Assembly (NCBI GenBank): GCA_036500145.1
Contig: DASYCO010000032.1
Coordinates: 1-33,176, forward strand
DNA from: CAMAVH01 sp036500145
GTDB lineage: Bacteria; Pseudomonadota; Alphaproteobacteria; SMXQ01
DNA: 33,176 nt
Direction: 5' to 3'
In this document: positions 25,125 to 33,035 of the stretch, one piece after another
Layout of the letters: the number at the start of each line of letters is the position of its first letter
How positions within the stretch are numbered: the first letter of the stretch is position 1
Made by a program: the position numbers and the translations under genes
The notes under the pieces: generated by a model
Database searches by the model: none
Told to the model about the DNA's origin: nothing
The model's input: the letters and a program-made list of their open reading frames with translations, nothing else

Positions 25125-25302
25125 GATTTCCTCCCTAGTGCGTTATGTCTCAGGAATCGCGGGGCTGGATGTCCGACATCTCTTTATCCCCCGCCGTTCG
25201 AGGCGGATGCCCGCCAACGGCTACCGTCTAGTTCGCGCCAAATCCCCGATCCTGTCCATTGCGAAACGGTTTTTTCAGGGGCAAAAACGGCGATTCACGA
25301 CC

Positions 25303-25329
25303 CAAAACGTTCGCATTCCGAACGTTTTG
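25303..25329. promoter_or_regulatory. Extended PcaR-type palindrome between modules A and B
   Basis: Perfect 11-bp arms CAAAACGTTCG and CGAACGTTTTG around CATTC. Its core GTTCG-CATTC-CGAAC (25309-25323) is the same palindrome found at the pca promoters. It begins 1 bp after the stop codon of the binding protein (25331-25333) and lies about 185 bp upstream of the cupin. It may be the operator for module B, and the long stem may also slow or end module A transcripts. There is no T-run, so an ordinary terminator is unlikely. The rest of 25125-25302 holds no gene. Confidence 0.6.
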
Positions 25330-25330
25330 A

Positions 25331-26443
25331 CTATTGGCCCCCCATCACTTCGATGACGGCCTTTTCCAGCTTCGGCCGGGCGTTCACGTACCAATCCTCC
25401 TCGTACTGGTCGAGGTAGGCGATTCCCGGCTTGGGCACCGTGTAGGCGGGAATCGAAGGAACCTGAACGTCGAGCCGGCGGCTCGGCGTCTCCCAGACCG
25501 TCGAATAGACGTCCTGCCCCGGCTTGCTGAGGTACCAGTTCAGGTAGACCGTCGCGGCGTTCGGATGCGGCGAGCCCTTGGCCTGGAAGATGACGCTGCT
25601 GCCGCCGAGCAGGCTGCCGGGGCCGTCCGTCATCTCGCCGACGGCGAGGGTGTCGATGCCGGCGCGGCGGTATTTCTCGATGTCGGTGGCGAGCCCGCCG
25701 AGCATGATCGGATGGACGCCGCGCACCGCCCATTCCGCCAGCTGCGGCCCGCTGCGCGTGAAGGTCACGTCCTGCCCGACGTAGAGCCTGCGCAGGAAAT
25801 CCTCGCCGTAGAGCTGCCCGAGATAGGCGGCGGCCGCCTGGCCGGGACCGCCGCTGCGCGGGTCGTAGGCGGCGATCTTGCCCTTGTATTGCGGCTTCAG
25901 CAGGTCGGTCCAGGCGGTGATCTCGCCCGGCTTGATGACGCTGCTGTTGAACACCGGCCAGCCGAAGATGTACTCGCCGCCGATCGCCATGTAGTTCTCG
26001 GTCTTGTCGACCCACTTCAGGCGGCCGCCGGCCCAGTTCTTCGGGTCCGTCACGCCCGGCAGCATGAGCTGCGCCTTCAGCGGCACGAGAAATCCCTGCT
26101 TCGCCAGGTCGATGCCGTTGCCAGCGCCGCCGAGCATGAAGTCCATGATGACGTTGCCCGACCGCACCTCGCGGATGAAGCGGCCGCTGATGTCGCGCGA
26201 TTCGCCGCCGAGGAAGTCGAGCGTGAGGCCGGTGTCGCGCTTGAAGGCGTCGCTCATCGGCTTGCCCAGGTCCGCCCGGCCGCCGACGACGACCTTGCCT
26301 TCCTGCCTGGCCGCCTGCAGCACCTTCTCCCACTCCGGACCGGCGCCGTCCTGCCAGTCGGCGGCGAAGGCGGGCAGGCAGACGGCCAGCAGGAGCGCAC
26401 CGGCGGCGAAAGCCCGGCTGGCGTGGAACACGGATCGGTTCAT
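25331..26443 (-). CDS. ABC transporter periplasmic binding protein (module A, second copy)
   Basis: A 370-aa periplasmic binding protein, a close paralogue of the one at 31588-32712. Shared blocks include ADWQDG at the mature N-terminus, FKRDTG, EYIFGWPVFNS, LLKPQYKGKIAA and EDWYVN near the C-terminus; over half the residues look identical by eye. The signal peptide is NRSVFHASRAFAAGALLLAV with the cut after PAFA. The ATG at 26441-26443 has a G-rich stretch about five bases upstream. It follows the SDR by 27 bp and closes module A. Keeping two paralogues around one transporter suggests related but different ligands (inference). Confidence 0.9.
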   Translation of the reverse strand: MNRSVFHASRAFAAGALLLAVCLPAFAADWQDGAGPEWEKVLQAARQEGKVVVGGRADLGKPMSDAFKRDTGLTLDFLGGESRDISGRFIREVRSGNVIMDFMLGGAGNGIDLAKQGFLVPLKAQLMLPGVTDPKNWAGGRLKWVDKTENYMAIGGEYIFGWPVFNSSVIKPGEITAWTDLLKPQYKGKIAAYDPRSGGPGQAAAAYLGQLYGEDFLRRLYVGQDVTFTRSGPQLAEWAVRGVHPIMLGGLATDIEKYRRAGIDTLAVGEMTDGPGSLLGGSSVIFQAKGSPHPNAATVYLNWYLSKPGQDVYSTVWETPSRRLDVQVPSIPAYTVPKPGIAYLDQYEEDWYVNARPKLEKAVIEVMGGQ

Positions 26444-26470
26444 GAAGCCCCCCTGTCTATCAGACTCTTC

Positions 26471-27334
26471 TCAATCCGAAAGCGCAGCCATCGCTGCAGA
26501 CGCCGGCCGCCCCGTGTAGTCGGGCCAGGCCGCGGGCATGCGCGCGGCGAGCGCCGCCTCTCCCGGCGGCAAGGCGTCGTTCCAGTCTTCGGCGGCAAAG
26601 CGCCAGCCGTTCGTGTCGTCCGACGCGTTGGACAGCAGCCACAGCAGCGGCGGCACCATGATGTCCGCGTGCAGCATGCCGTCGCGCGATAGCTCGGCCG
26701 GGAAGATGTTGGTGTTCGTCTGGCCGCCCGGAATCAGCACATTGACCGTCACCCCGCTGCCCTGCAGCTCCTTCGCCCAGATGGCGCTGCCTGCCTCGAA
26801 GGCCGCCTTCGACGGCCCGTAGGCGCAGCGCCCTTCCTTCAGCATGGTCTGCATGTTGGTGGTGACGTTGACGATGCGGCCACGGCCGGCCTTGAGGAGA
26901 TGCGGCGTCGCCGTGCGCGCCATGAAGTAGGCGGCGTTGCAGTTGGTCGCCATGATGCGCAGCCAGCCATCCGGCTCGGCTTCCCAGAAGCGCAGCGGCC
27001 CCTTGTGCGCCTTGGGCCGCGCCGCCGTCATGCCGACGCCGGCGTTGTTGACCAGCGCGTCGAGCCGCCCGAAGGCGTCCAGCGTCGCTACGACGGCGGC
27101 TTCGCAGGCCGGCAGCCGGCCGGCGTCCGCCGTCAGCGGCAGGAAGCGGCCGGGCCCTTTGGCAAGCTCGCCTTGCAGCGCCGCGAGGCCGGCGGCGTTG
27201 ACGTCGACGCCCGCCACCAGCGCGCCGCGCGCGACGAGGGCGCGCGCCATGGCGGCCCCCATGCCGCTCGCCGCCCCCGTGACGATGACGGCCTTGCCGG
27301 CCAGGCCCGCGTCCGCTGCAGACCCGCCGCCCAT
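26471..27334 (-). CDS. Short-chain dehydrogenase/reductase (SDR)
   Basis: A 287-aa NAD(P)-dependent SDR. The cofactor motif is TGAASGMG (19-26), NNAG lies at 96-99, and the catalytic Tyr and Lys are Y172 and K176 (YGPSK). The position that normally holds the catalytic Ser, 13 residues before the Tyr, is Thr159. I take the ATG at 27332-27334 (AAGG seven bases upstream) over an in-frame GTG that overlaps the Rieske stop. Being 2 bp behind a Rieske oxygenase gene, it could oxidise the cis-dihydrodiol product to a diol (inference); known phthalate dihydrodiol dehydrogenases are often of another family. Aldehyde or alcohol oxidation of side chains is also possible. Confidence 0.85.
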   Translation of the reverse strand: MGGGSAADAGLAGKAVIVTGAASGMGAAMARALVARGALVAGVDVNAAGLAALQGELAKGPGRFLPLTADAGRLPACEAAVVATLDAFGRLDALVNNAGVGMTAARPKAHKGPLRFWEAEPDGWLRIMATNCNAAYFMARTATPHLLKAGRGRIVNVTTNMQTMLKEGRCAYGPSKAAFEAGSAIWAKELQGSGVTVNVLIPGGQTNTNIFPAELSRDGMLHADIMVPPLLWLLSNASDDTNGWRFAAEDWNDALPPGEAALAARMPAAWPDYTGRPASAAMAALSD

Positions 27335-27336
27335 CG

Positions 27337-28617
27337 TCACGCCTTCAGCGCGTGGTAGTCGCTGCTGCTGACGATGGAGCGGCAGTAGGCCTGCTCGTCT
27401 TCCTTCTCGTCGAGCAGCACGCCCATGATGACGATGTCGTTGAAGACGTTCTCGTTCGCGCTGCGGATGACCAGCGGCGGCTCCTTGCCTTGCTCCAGGC
27501 CCTTCATGGCGTCGAGCATCATGCGCCGCGCCGCCACGATGGCGATGTCGCCGGTGGCCAGGTGCTCGCGCGAACGGTCGTGGATCGCGCCCGGCGACTG
27601 CACGGCGAACAGGTCGTGCGCCGGGAAGTTGCGCCCCATGCCGGAGAAGGAGAAGGTCTCCATCTCCGCGGCGTCCTGCAGGTAATGGTTCTCCGGCGTG
27701 CGCAGCGGCATGAAGTTCTCGTCCACTTCCGCGTGGTGCTTCGCCTCCAGCTCCTCCTTATTGATGGGGCCGGCGGAGTGGTAATAGAAGTCGTAGCGCC
27801 AGTGGCTCTCGTCGTCGATCGGCACGTGCCAGTGCACGGAATAGCCGCCGGCGCCGCGCCGCCCGCTGTCGCCCGCGAAGAAGGCCAGGTTCGGGAAGAC
27901 GAAGTTGGTGACGCGGACGTAGTTCTTGCCTTCGTCCGCCGCGCGCTTGGCGAAGATGCGGATGCCGTAGCGCGTGCGCTCGATGTCGATCTTGGGCCGC
28001 GTGTTGTTGATCAGCACGCTCTGCATCTTCTGCGCTTCCTGCGCGCGGTCGCCCAGCGGCTTGTGGAAGCTGTGCAGGAACGACAGGTGCGCCGGGTCGA
28101 TGTTGCCTTCGTTGGCCTGCAGGTAGTTGCAGCGGTGATGGACCTTCGTCTGGTAGACGTGCGCGTCCGGCGCTTCCAGGAAGTGGAACTTCGGGAACAG
28201 CGGCGGCTCGCCCGGGCCCATGTAGGTGAAGATGGTGCCGGCCGCCTCGTGGCAGGGATAGGCCGTCTGCCGGATCTCGTTCTTGTAGGTGCTGTCGAGC
28301 GGTTCGGCCGGCTGCTCCAGGCACTTGCCCTTCACGTCGAAGAGCCAGCCGTGATAGAGGCAGCGCAGGCCGCCGTCCTCGACGCGCCCGTAGGACAGGT
28401 CGACCGAGCGGTGCGGGCAGTAGCGCCCGACGAGGCCGACGCGGCCCTTGTCGTCGCGGAACAGCACCAGCTCCTCGCCCATGATCTTGACCAGCTTGGG
28501 CCGCTTGCCCAGCTCGCTGGCAAGGGCCACGGGCTGCCAGTAGCGGCGCAGCAGCTCGCCCGCCGGCTTGCCCTTGTCGGTCTGGACGAGAAGTTCGTAG
28601 TCCGTCTGGATGCTCAT
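27337..28617 (-). CDS. Rieske oxygenase alpha subunit, phthalate dioxygenase family (module A)
   Basis: A 426-aa terminal oxygenase. The Rieske ligands are C67, H69, C86 and H89 (YCPHRS...CLYHGW). The mononuclear iron site is D174-x2-H177-x4-H182 (GNIDPAHLSFLH). I use the ATG at 28615-28617 with GGAG seven bases upstream, rather than a GTG two codons earlier. It follows the module A ATPase by 53 bp and precedes the SDR by 2 bp, so importer, oxygenase and dehydrogenase look co-transcribed. It is clearly a paralogue, not a copy, of the other two Rieske oxygenases in the window, so three different substrates or positions are likely. Substrate unknown. Confidence 0.92.
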   Translation of the reverse strand: MSIQTDYELLVQTDKGKPAGELLRRYWQPVALASELGKRPKLVKIMGEELVLFRDDKGRVGLVGRYCPHRSVDLSYGRVEDGGLRCLYHGWLFDVKGKCLEQPAEPLDSTYKNEIRQTAYPCHEAAGTIFTYMGPGEPPLFPKFHFLEAPDAHVYQTKVHHRCNYLQANEGNIDPAHLSFLHSFHKPLGDRAQEAQKMQSVLINNTRPKIDIERTRYGIRIFAKRAADEGKNYVRVTNFVFPNLAFFAGDSGRRGAGGYSVHWHVPIDDESHWRYDFYYHSAGPINKEELEAKHHAEVDENFMPLRTPENHYLQDAAEMETFSFSGMGRNFPAHDLFAVQSPGAIHDRSREHLATGDIAIVAARRMMLDAMKGLEQGKEPPLVIRSANENVFNDIVIMGVLLDEKEDEQAYCRSIVSSSDYHALKA

Positions 28618-28670
28618 GTTCACTCTCCCATTCCCGCAAGACGTCGGCGGCGAGGCTTTACGTCGGGTGA

Positions 28671-29771
28671 TTACCTGCAGATGGCGCAGCCCGCAGGGTC
28701 GATGCTGGCGTAGACCTTGGCGCCGGCCTGCAGATGCAGCGACGGATGCGCGCGCGCCTGCACCAGCGCGCCGTTGAGCTTCAGCTCCAGGTCCTGGCAG
28801 AAGCCGAGGAAGATCTGCGTGTCGACCGTGCCTTCCCAGCTGTTGGGGCCGGCCATGGCGCTGTTGCCGACCTGGACGTATTCCGGGCGCACCGAGACGA
28901 CGACCTTGTCGCCGGCGCTCATCGGCGCGCAGTTGTCGATTTCCATGTTGCCGAGCTGGGTGCGCACGACGTAGCCGTTCGGCCGGCCGTTCGCCTGCAG
29001 CACTTCGCCGGAGAAGAAGTTCGTGGTGCCGACGAACTCGGCGACGAAGCTGTCGCCGGGCCGCTCGTAGATGTCGCGCGGGCCGCCGATCTGCACGATG
29101 CGCCCCGAGTTCATGACGGCGATCTGGTGCGCCAGGGCCAAGGCCTCGCTCTGGTCGTGCGTGACGTAGACCGTGGTGATGGCGAGCTCTTCCTGCAGGC
29201 GCTTCAGCTCGAAGCGCATGCGCTCGCGCAGCTTGGCGTCGAGGTTGGACAGCGGCTCGTCGAGCAGCAGGAGCTTGGGCTCGGTGACGATGGCGCGCGC
29301 GAGCGCGAGGCGCTGCTGCTGGCCGCCGGAGAGCTGCGTCGCCGGGCGGTCTTCCAGGCCGTCGAGGGCCACGACGCCGAGCACGCGCAGGACCTTGTCG
29401 CGGATCTCGGCCTGCGAATACTTGCGCTTGCGGTTCGGCACCAGCAGCGGGAAGGCCGCGTTGTCGAACACCGACATGTGCGGCCAGATGGCATAGGACT
29501 GGAAGACCATGCCGAAGCCGCGCTTGTTCGAAGCGACGTGGACGCGCTTGCCGGACGAATAGACGACGCTGTCCTCGACCAGGATCTCGCCCGAATCGGG
29601 CGTTTCCAGCCCGGCGATGGAGCGCAGCGTCGTCGTCTTGCCGCAGCCGGACGGCCCGAGCAGCGCGAACATCTTGCCGCGCGGCACCTCGAAGCTGACG
29701 CTTTGCATGGCGGCGACGGGCTTGCCGCCGTCCGCCAGGTAGGTTTTGCAGAGGTCTTTGACTTGGAGCAT
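28671..29771 (-). CDS. ABC transporter ATPase (module A)
   Basis: Powers the module A importer. The 366-aa protein has Walker A GPSGCGKTT, the Q-loop MVFQSYAIWPHMSVFDN, the signature LSGGQQQR, Walker B LLLLDEP, the H-loop VTHDQ and a C-terminal TOBE-like region (VVVSVRPEYVQVG). The ATG is at 29769-29771. It follows the permease by 31 bp. It is in the same FbpC/PotA-like group as the module B ATPase but is distinct along its length, so the modules look like parallel acquisitions or an old duplication rather than a recent one. Confidence 0.93.
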   Translation of the reverse strand: MLQVKDLCKTYLADGGKPVAAMQSVSFEVPRGKMFALLGPSGCGKTTTLRSIAGLETPDSGEILVEDSVVYSSGKRVHVASNKRGFGMVFQSYAIWPHMSVFDNAAFPLLVPNRKRKYSQAEIRDKVLRVLGVVALDGLEDRPATQLSGGQQQRLALARAIVTEPKLLLLDEPLSNLDAKLRERMRFELKRLQEELAITTVYVTHDQSEALALAHQIAVMNSGRIVQIGGPRDIYERPGDSFVAEFVGTTNFFSGEVLQANGRPNGYVVRTQLGNMEIDNCAPMSAGDKVVVSVRPEYVQVGNSAMAGPNSWEGTVDTQIFLGFCQDLELKLNGALVQARAHPSLHLQAGAKVYASIDPAGCAICR

Positions 29772-29802
29772 CGCTACTCTTTCCGGTGATTCGAGAGGGC
29801 CG

Positions 29803-31545
29803 TCACTTGCGCTTGACGCCGAAACGCTCGCCCATCCTGAAGGCGAAGGCGGTCATCGCCAGCGAGATCACGGCGATGATGATGCCGATCACCGCCGCCG
29901 ACTCGAAGCGGCCGGAGGCGGCGAAGTCGAACATGAGCAGCGACAGCGTGCGCATGCCCGGCGTCGCGATCAGCACGATGGTGCTGATGTCGCGGATGGT
30001 GCCGGCGAACACGAGCAGGAAGACGGAGACCAGCATCGGCGCGATCAGCGGCAGGGTGACGCGGCGGAAGATGTAGGCGAAGCCGGCGCCCGACATGCTC
30101 GCCGCCTCCTCCAGTTGGCCGGAGATCTGCGACAGAGAGGTGCGCAGCAGCTGCACGCCGATCGGCAGCTCCTTGATGATCAGGGCCATGATCAGCGGCA
30201 CGATGGTGCCGTAGAGGCCCGAGATGAGCGGCACGTTGAGCAGCAGGCTGAGCAGGGTGACGCCGAGCACGAGGCCGGGAATCGCCCAGGGCAGCCAGAC
30301 GAGGATGCTGATGACGTTGCCGCCCCACACCTTGCCGCGCACCAGGCACCAGGCGACCAGCGCGAAGAGCAGCGTGCCGATGCAGCCGACGGTGAGCCCG
30401 AGGGCCAGGGAATTGAGCGTCGCGCGCAGGAAGCGGTCGTCGGTCAGCACCTCGCGCCAGTGGCCCGCCGTCCAGGCGTCCTCCAGGAAGAAGAACCCGA
30501 ACAGCTTGGTGAAGGAGCCGACGATCAGCACCGCGAGCGGCAGCAGGATGCTCACCGCGATGTAGGCGATCAGCACGAAGGAGATGACGTAGACCCAGGC
30601 GGTCTTCGGCCGGGCGCGCAGCTTCACGTCGCGCCCCATCACCGTCGGCCGCTCGCCGGCCCGGCGCAGGTAGCGTTGGTAGAAGAAGGCCAGCACGAAG
30701 AGGATCGCCAGGAACAGGGCGCTGAGCGCCATCGCCTGGGAGAACAGCGGCGGCTCCCAGTTGATGAGGTCGTAGATGCGCGTGGCGTAGACGTAGATCT
30801 TCGCCGGCGTGCCGAGGATCTGCTCGACCTCGAAGGTCTCCAGGCTGCGGATCAGGGAGGCGACGAAGGCGGTCAGGATCGCGGGCGCCACCAGGGGCAC
30901 CGTGATGCGGCGCAGCGTCATCCAGGTGCCGGCGCCCGACATGTCCGCGGCTTCCTCGTAGGCCGCGTCGAGCTGGCGCAGGGCAGGGGTCAGCAGGATG
31001 ACCATGACGGGGATCGTGGTGAGCGACAGGTGCACCCACATGATGCCGGGGATGGAGTAGATCGAGAAGATCGGCCCCGTGACGAAGGGCAGCTTCATCG
31101 CCGCGGCGTTGAGCAGGCCGTAGTTGGCGTCGAGCAGCAGGATCCAGCCCATCATCATCGGCACGGAGGGCAAGAAGAAGCCGAACCACAGGGCCAGCTC
31201 GATGAATCGGCGGCCCGGCACCTCGACGCGCACGAGCAGCCAGGCGATGGTGAAGGCGACGATGACGGCGATCGGCACGCGGGCCGACAGCAGGAACGAA
31301 TAGCCGATGGCATCCAGCGTGCGCGTGCTGGAGAAGACGTCCTGCCAGCCCTTCCAGCCGAACTTGAACGGCTCGCCGATGCTCGAGACGTCGAAGCTCG
31401 CGATCAGCACGTAGAGCACCGGCGCCAGCGTCACCGCGCCGATCACCAGCAGCAGGGCGGCGCCCAGCAGAACGCGCCTGTCGAGGCCCGCGCGGGACGG
31501 CCGCGCCCCGACGCGAAGCCCGCCGGCGGCAGGAACGTCAACCAT
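29803..31545 (-). CDS. ABC transporter permease, fused two-domain FbpB type (module A)
   Basis: A 580-aa inner-membrane protein with two fused permease domains (about twelve helices); the first is VLLGAALLLVIGAVTLAPVL. Each domain has an EAA loop: EEAADMSGAGTWMTLRRIT and EEAASMSGAGFAYIFRRVT. The centre, about residues 295-320, is a charged linker (RRAGERPTVMGRDVKLRARPK). The ATG at 31543-31545 has GAGAG just upstream. It follows the binding protein by 42 bp and precedes its ATPase by 31 bp, the usual binding protein-permease-ATPase order. Confidence 0.93.
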   Translation of the reverse strand: MVDVPAAGGLRVGARPSRAGLDRRVLLGAALLLVIGAVTLAPVLYVLIASFDVSSIGEPFKFGWKGWQDVFSSTRTLDAIGYSFLLSARVPIAVIVAFTIAWLLVRVEVPGRRFIELALWFGFFLPSVPMMMGWILLLDANYGLLNAAAMKLPFVTGPIFSIYSIPGIMWVHLSLTTIPVMVILLTPALRQLDAAYEEAADMSGAGTWMTLRRITVPLVAPAILTAFVASLIRSLETFEVEQILGTPAKIYVYATRIYDLINWEPPLFSQAMALSALFLAILFVLAFFYQRYLRRAGERPTVMGRDVKLRARPKTAWVYVISFVLIAYIAVSILLPLAVLIVGSFTKLFGFFFLEDAWTAGHWREVLTDDRFLRATLNSLALGLTVGCIGTLLFALVAWCLVRGKVWGGNVISILVWLPWAIPGLVLGVTLLSLLLNVPLISGLYGTIVPLIMALIIKELPIGVQLLRTSLSQISGQLEEAASMSGAGFAYIFRRVTLPLIAPMLVSVFLLVFAGTIRDISTIVLIATPGMRTLSLLMFDFAASGRFESAAVIGIIIAVISLAMTAFAFRMGERFGVKRK

Positions 31546-31587
31546 GGCTCTCGCAACTCCTGATCAAAAGCATGACGCGCGGCACGG

Positions 31588-32712
31588 TCATTTCTCGTCG
31601 AGCGCCTTGACGATCGCGTCCTGCACCTTGGGCCGGACGTTGACGTACCAGTCTTCCTGGTACTGATCGAGGTACTGGACGCCGTCCTTGGGGATCACGT
31701 AGTCCGGGATGCTCGCGTTGTGCACGTCGGTGCGACGGCTGGGCGTCTGCCAGACGTCGGAATAGATCTGCTGGCCCCGGCTGCTGGCGAACCAGTTGAC
31801 GAAGACGGTCGCCGCGTTCGGGTGCGGCGCGTTCTTCATCTGCCACATCACGGCGCTGCCGCCGAGCAGGGTGCCATGGCCGTCCGACATGTCGCCGACG
31901 GCGAGGTTCTTCACGCCCGACTCGCGGAAGCGCTCGATCTCCAGCGGCAGCGAGCCGAGCACGATGGAATAGGTGCCGCGCGCCGTCCAGTCGATCAGCT
32001 GGCGCGCGTCGCGCGCGTAGGTGACGTTCTGGCCGATGTAGAGCTTCTTGACGAAATCGATGCCGAACACGTCGGCAAGATAGGACGCGGCAGCCAGGCC
32101 GGGGCCCGACGCGCGCGGATCCCAGGCGGCGATCTTGCCTTTGTATTGCGGCTTCAGCAGGTCCTGCCAGCTGGTGATCTCGCCGGGCTTCACCTGGTCG
32201 GAGTTGAACACCGGCCAGCCGAAGATGTATTCGGCGCCGATGAACATGTAGGTCTCGGCCTTGTCCATCCACTTGAGCTTGCCTTCGGCCCAGTTACGGC
32301 CATCGGTCACGTCAGGCAGCATCAGCTCGGGCTTGATCGGCTGCATGAAGCCTTCCTTGATGCGCTCGACGTCGCCGGCGCCGCTCAAGATGATGTCGAG
32401 CGTGACGTTGCCGGAACGGCCTTCGCGCAGCACGCGGCTTTCCAGGTCGCGGCCCTGGCCGCCGAGAAATTCAAGGTTGATTCCGGTGTCGCGCTTGAAG
32501 CCTTCGGAGAACGGCTTCGCCATGTCGGGGCGGCCGACGACCACGACCTTGCCTTCGGCGCGCGCCTTGGCCAACGTGTCCTGCCAGCGGGCCCCGCCGC
32601 CGTCCTGCCAGTCCGCGAGGGCCGGAGTCGCGCCGATGACGAGAAGAGCTGCGGCCAGCCACCCTGTCGCCTGCCGCCGTGTCACCTGCCAGCCTGTCGC
32701 CTGTGCGTGCAT
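31588..32712 (-). CDS. ABC transporter periplasmic binding protein (module A, first copy)
   Basis: A 374-aa periplasmic binding protein and the first gene of the 16.5-kb minus-strand array. The N-terminus HAQATGWQVTRRQATGW runs into a hydrophobic stretch and a cut after TPALA. TRR in this region recalls a twin-arginine signal, though the consensus is incomplete, so Sec export is equally possible. It is a close paralogue of 25331-26443. I take the ATG at 32710-32712, with GGGAGG ten bases upstream; the open frame before it (to 32856) is arginine-rich and unlike a signal. A possible promoter lies at 32879-32908. Ligand unknown; aromatic acid inferred. Confidence 0.88.
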   Translation of the reverse strand: MHAQATGWQVTRRQATGWLAAALLVIGATPALADWQDGGGARWQDTLAKARAEGKVVVVGRPDMAKPFSEGFKRDTGINLEFLGGQGRDLESRVLREGRSGNVTLDIILSGAGDVERIKEGFMQPIKPELMLPDVTDGRNWAEGKLKWMDKAETYMFIGAEYIFGWPVFNSDQVKPGEITSWQDLLKPQYKGKIAAWDPRASGPGLAAASYLADVFGIDFVKKLYIGQNVTYARDARQLIDWTARGTYSIVLGSLPLEIERFRESGVKNLAVGDMSDGHGTLLGGSAVMWQMKNAPHPNAATVFVNWFASSRGQQIYSDVWQTPSRRTDVHNASIPDYVIPKDGVQYLDQYQEDWYVNVRPKVQDAIVKALDEK

Positions 32713-32878
32713 TCCTTCGATGCCTCCCAGCATCTCGGCGATCCGCCGATGTCCGCCGCGCTGCGCGCGGTCTGTTGTCTTTTCGTGAAGCCGGACGGGT
32801 TCGATGGTTCGGTGCGCATGCGCGAAACGCCAACGCCGCCGGAAATGCCTACCCATGTGTTCTGATTTTTATAAGAGC

Positions 32879-32908
32879 ATTCTGAGTTTCGTAATGACAG
32901 TATGTCAA
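32879..32908 (-). promoter_or_regulatory. Possible promoter of module A
   Basis: On the minus strand, a consensus -35 TTGACA (32903-32908), an 18-bp spacer and a -10 CAGAAT (32879-32884, four of six). It would drive the binding protein at 31588-32712 with a leader of about 165 bases. The -35 is strong, the -10 modest. Confidence 0.45.
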
Positions 32909-32969
32909 GGGCTGTTTATCAAGGGCAGGGCTCGTTGGCGGCGGATTTGCTGAGCAAATGCCGCCTTAA

Positions 32970-32984
32970 GTTCGATCAGCGAAC
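32970..32984 (+). promoter_or_regulatory. Single PcaR-type palindrome before the LigJ-like gene
   Basis: GTTCG-ATCAG-CGAAC, perfect 5-bp arms, 51 bp before the amidohydrolase ATG. No second copy is found 19 bp away on either side. A separate palindrome (ATTTGCTGAGCAAAT, 32945-32959) lies 10 bp upstream and may bind another regulator. The single-site layout matches those at 21921 and 25309. Confidence 0.55.
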
Positions 32985-33035
32985 ACGACAAAAAATAGGC
33001 GGCGCGCCGCCGCAACGTAAATCGAGGGAGGCACT

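Larger units (their letters stand above)
32713..33035. other. Divergent intergenic region, module A versus LigJ-like gene
   Basis: 323 bp with no gene I can support. Parts are AT-rich (about 32855-32930). It holds a possible minus-strand promoter (32879-32908), the palindrome ATTTGCT-G-AGCAAAT (32945-32959) nested in GGCGG/CCGCC (32940-32965), a PcaR-type palindrome (32970-32984), and the perfect palindrome GGCGGCGCGCCGCC (32998-33011) in the leader of the plus-strand gene. TATAAAAATC (minus, 32864-32873) is also found at 21882-21891 ahead of the module B ATPase. Confidence 0.65.

Noticed and set aside
25303..25329. 11-bp-arm palindrome read as a rho-independent terminator for module A
   Set aside because: No T-run on either strand and a modest GC stem; its core matches the PcaR-type operator, so I list it as regulatory.
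16240..26443. Treating the Fe(III)-type ABC genes as iron uptake
   Set aside because: The family label is broad; no siderophore genes or Fur-like box were noticed, and every neighbour is aromatic catabolism.
29746..31563. Plus-strand 605-codon open frame opposite the module A permease
   Set aside because: Its Gln/His/Asp/Glu-rich translation is the complement of hydrophobic permease codons; no ribosome site or family.
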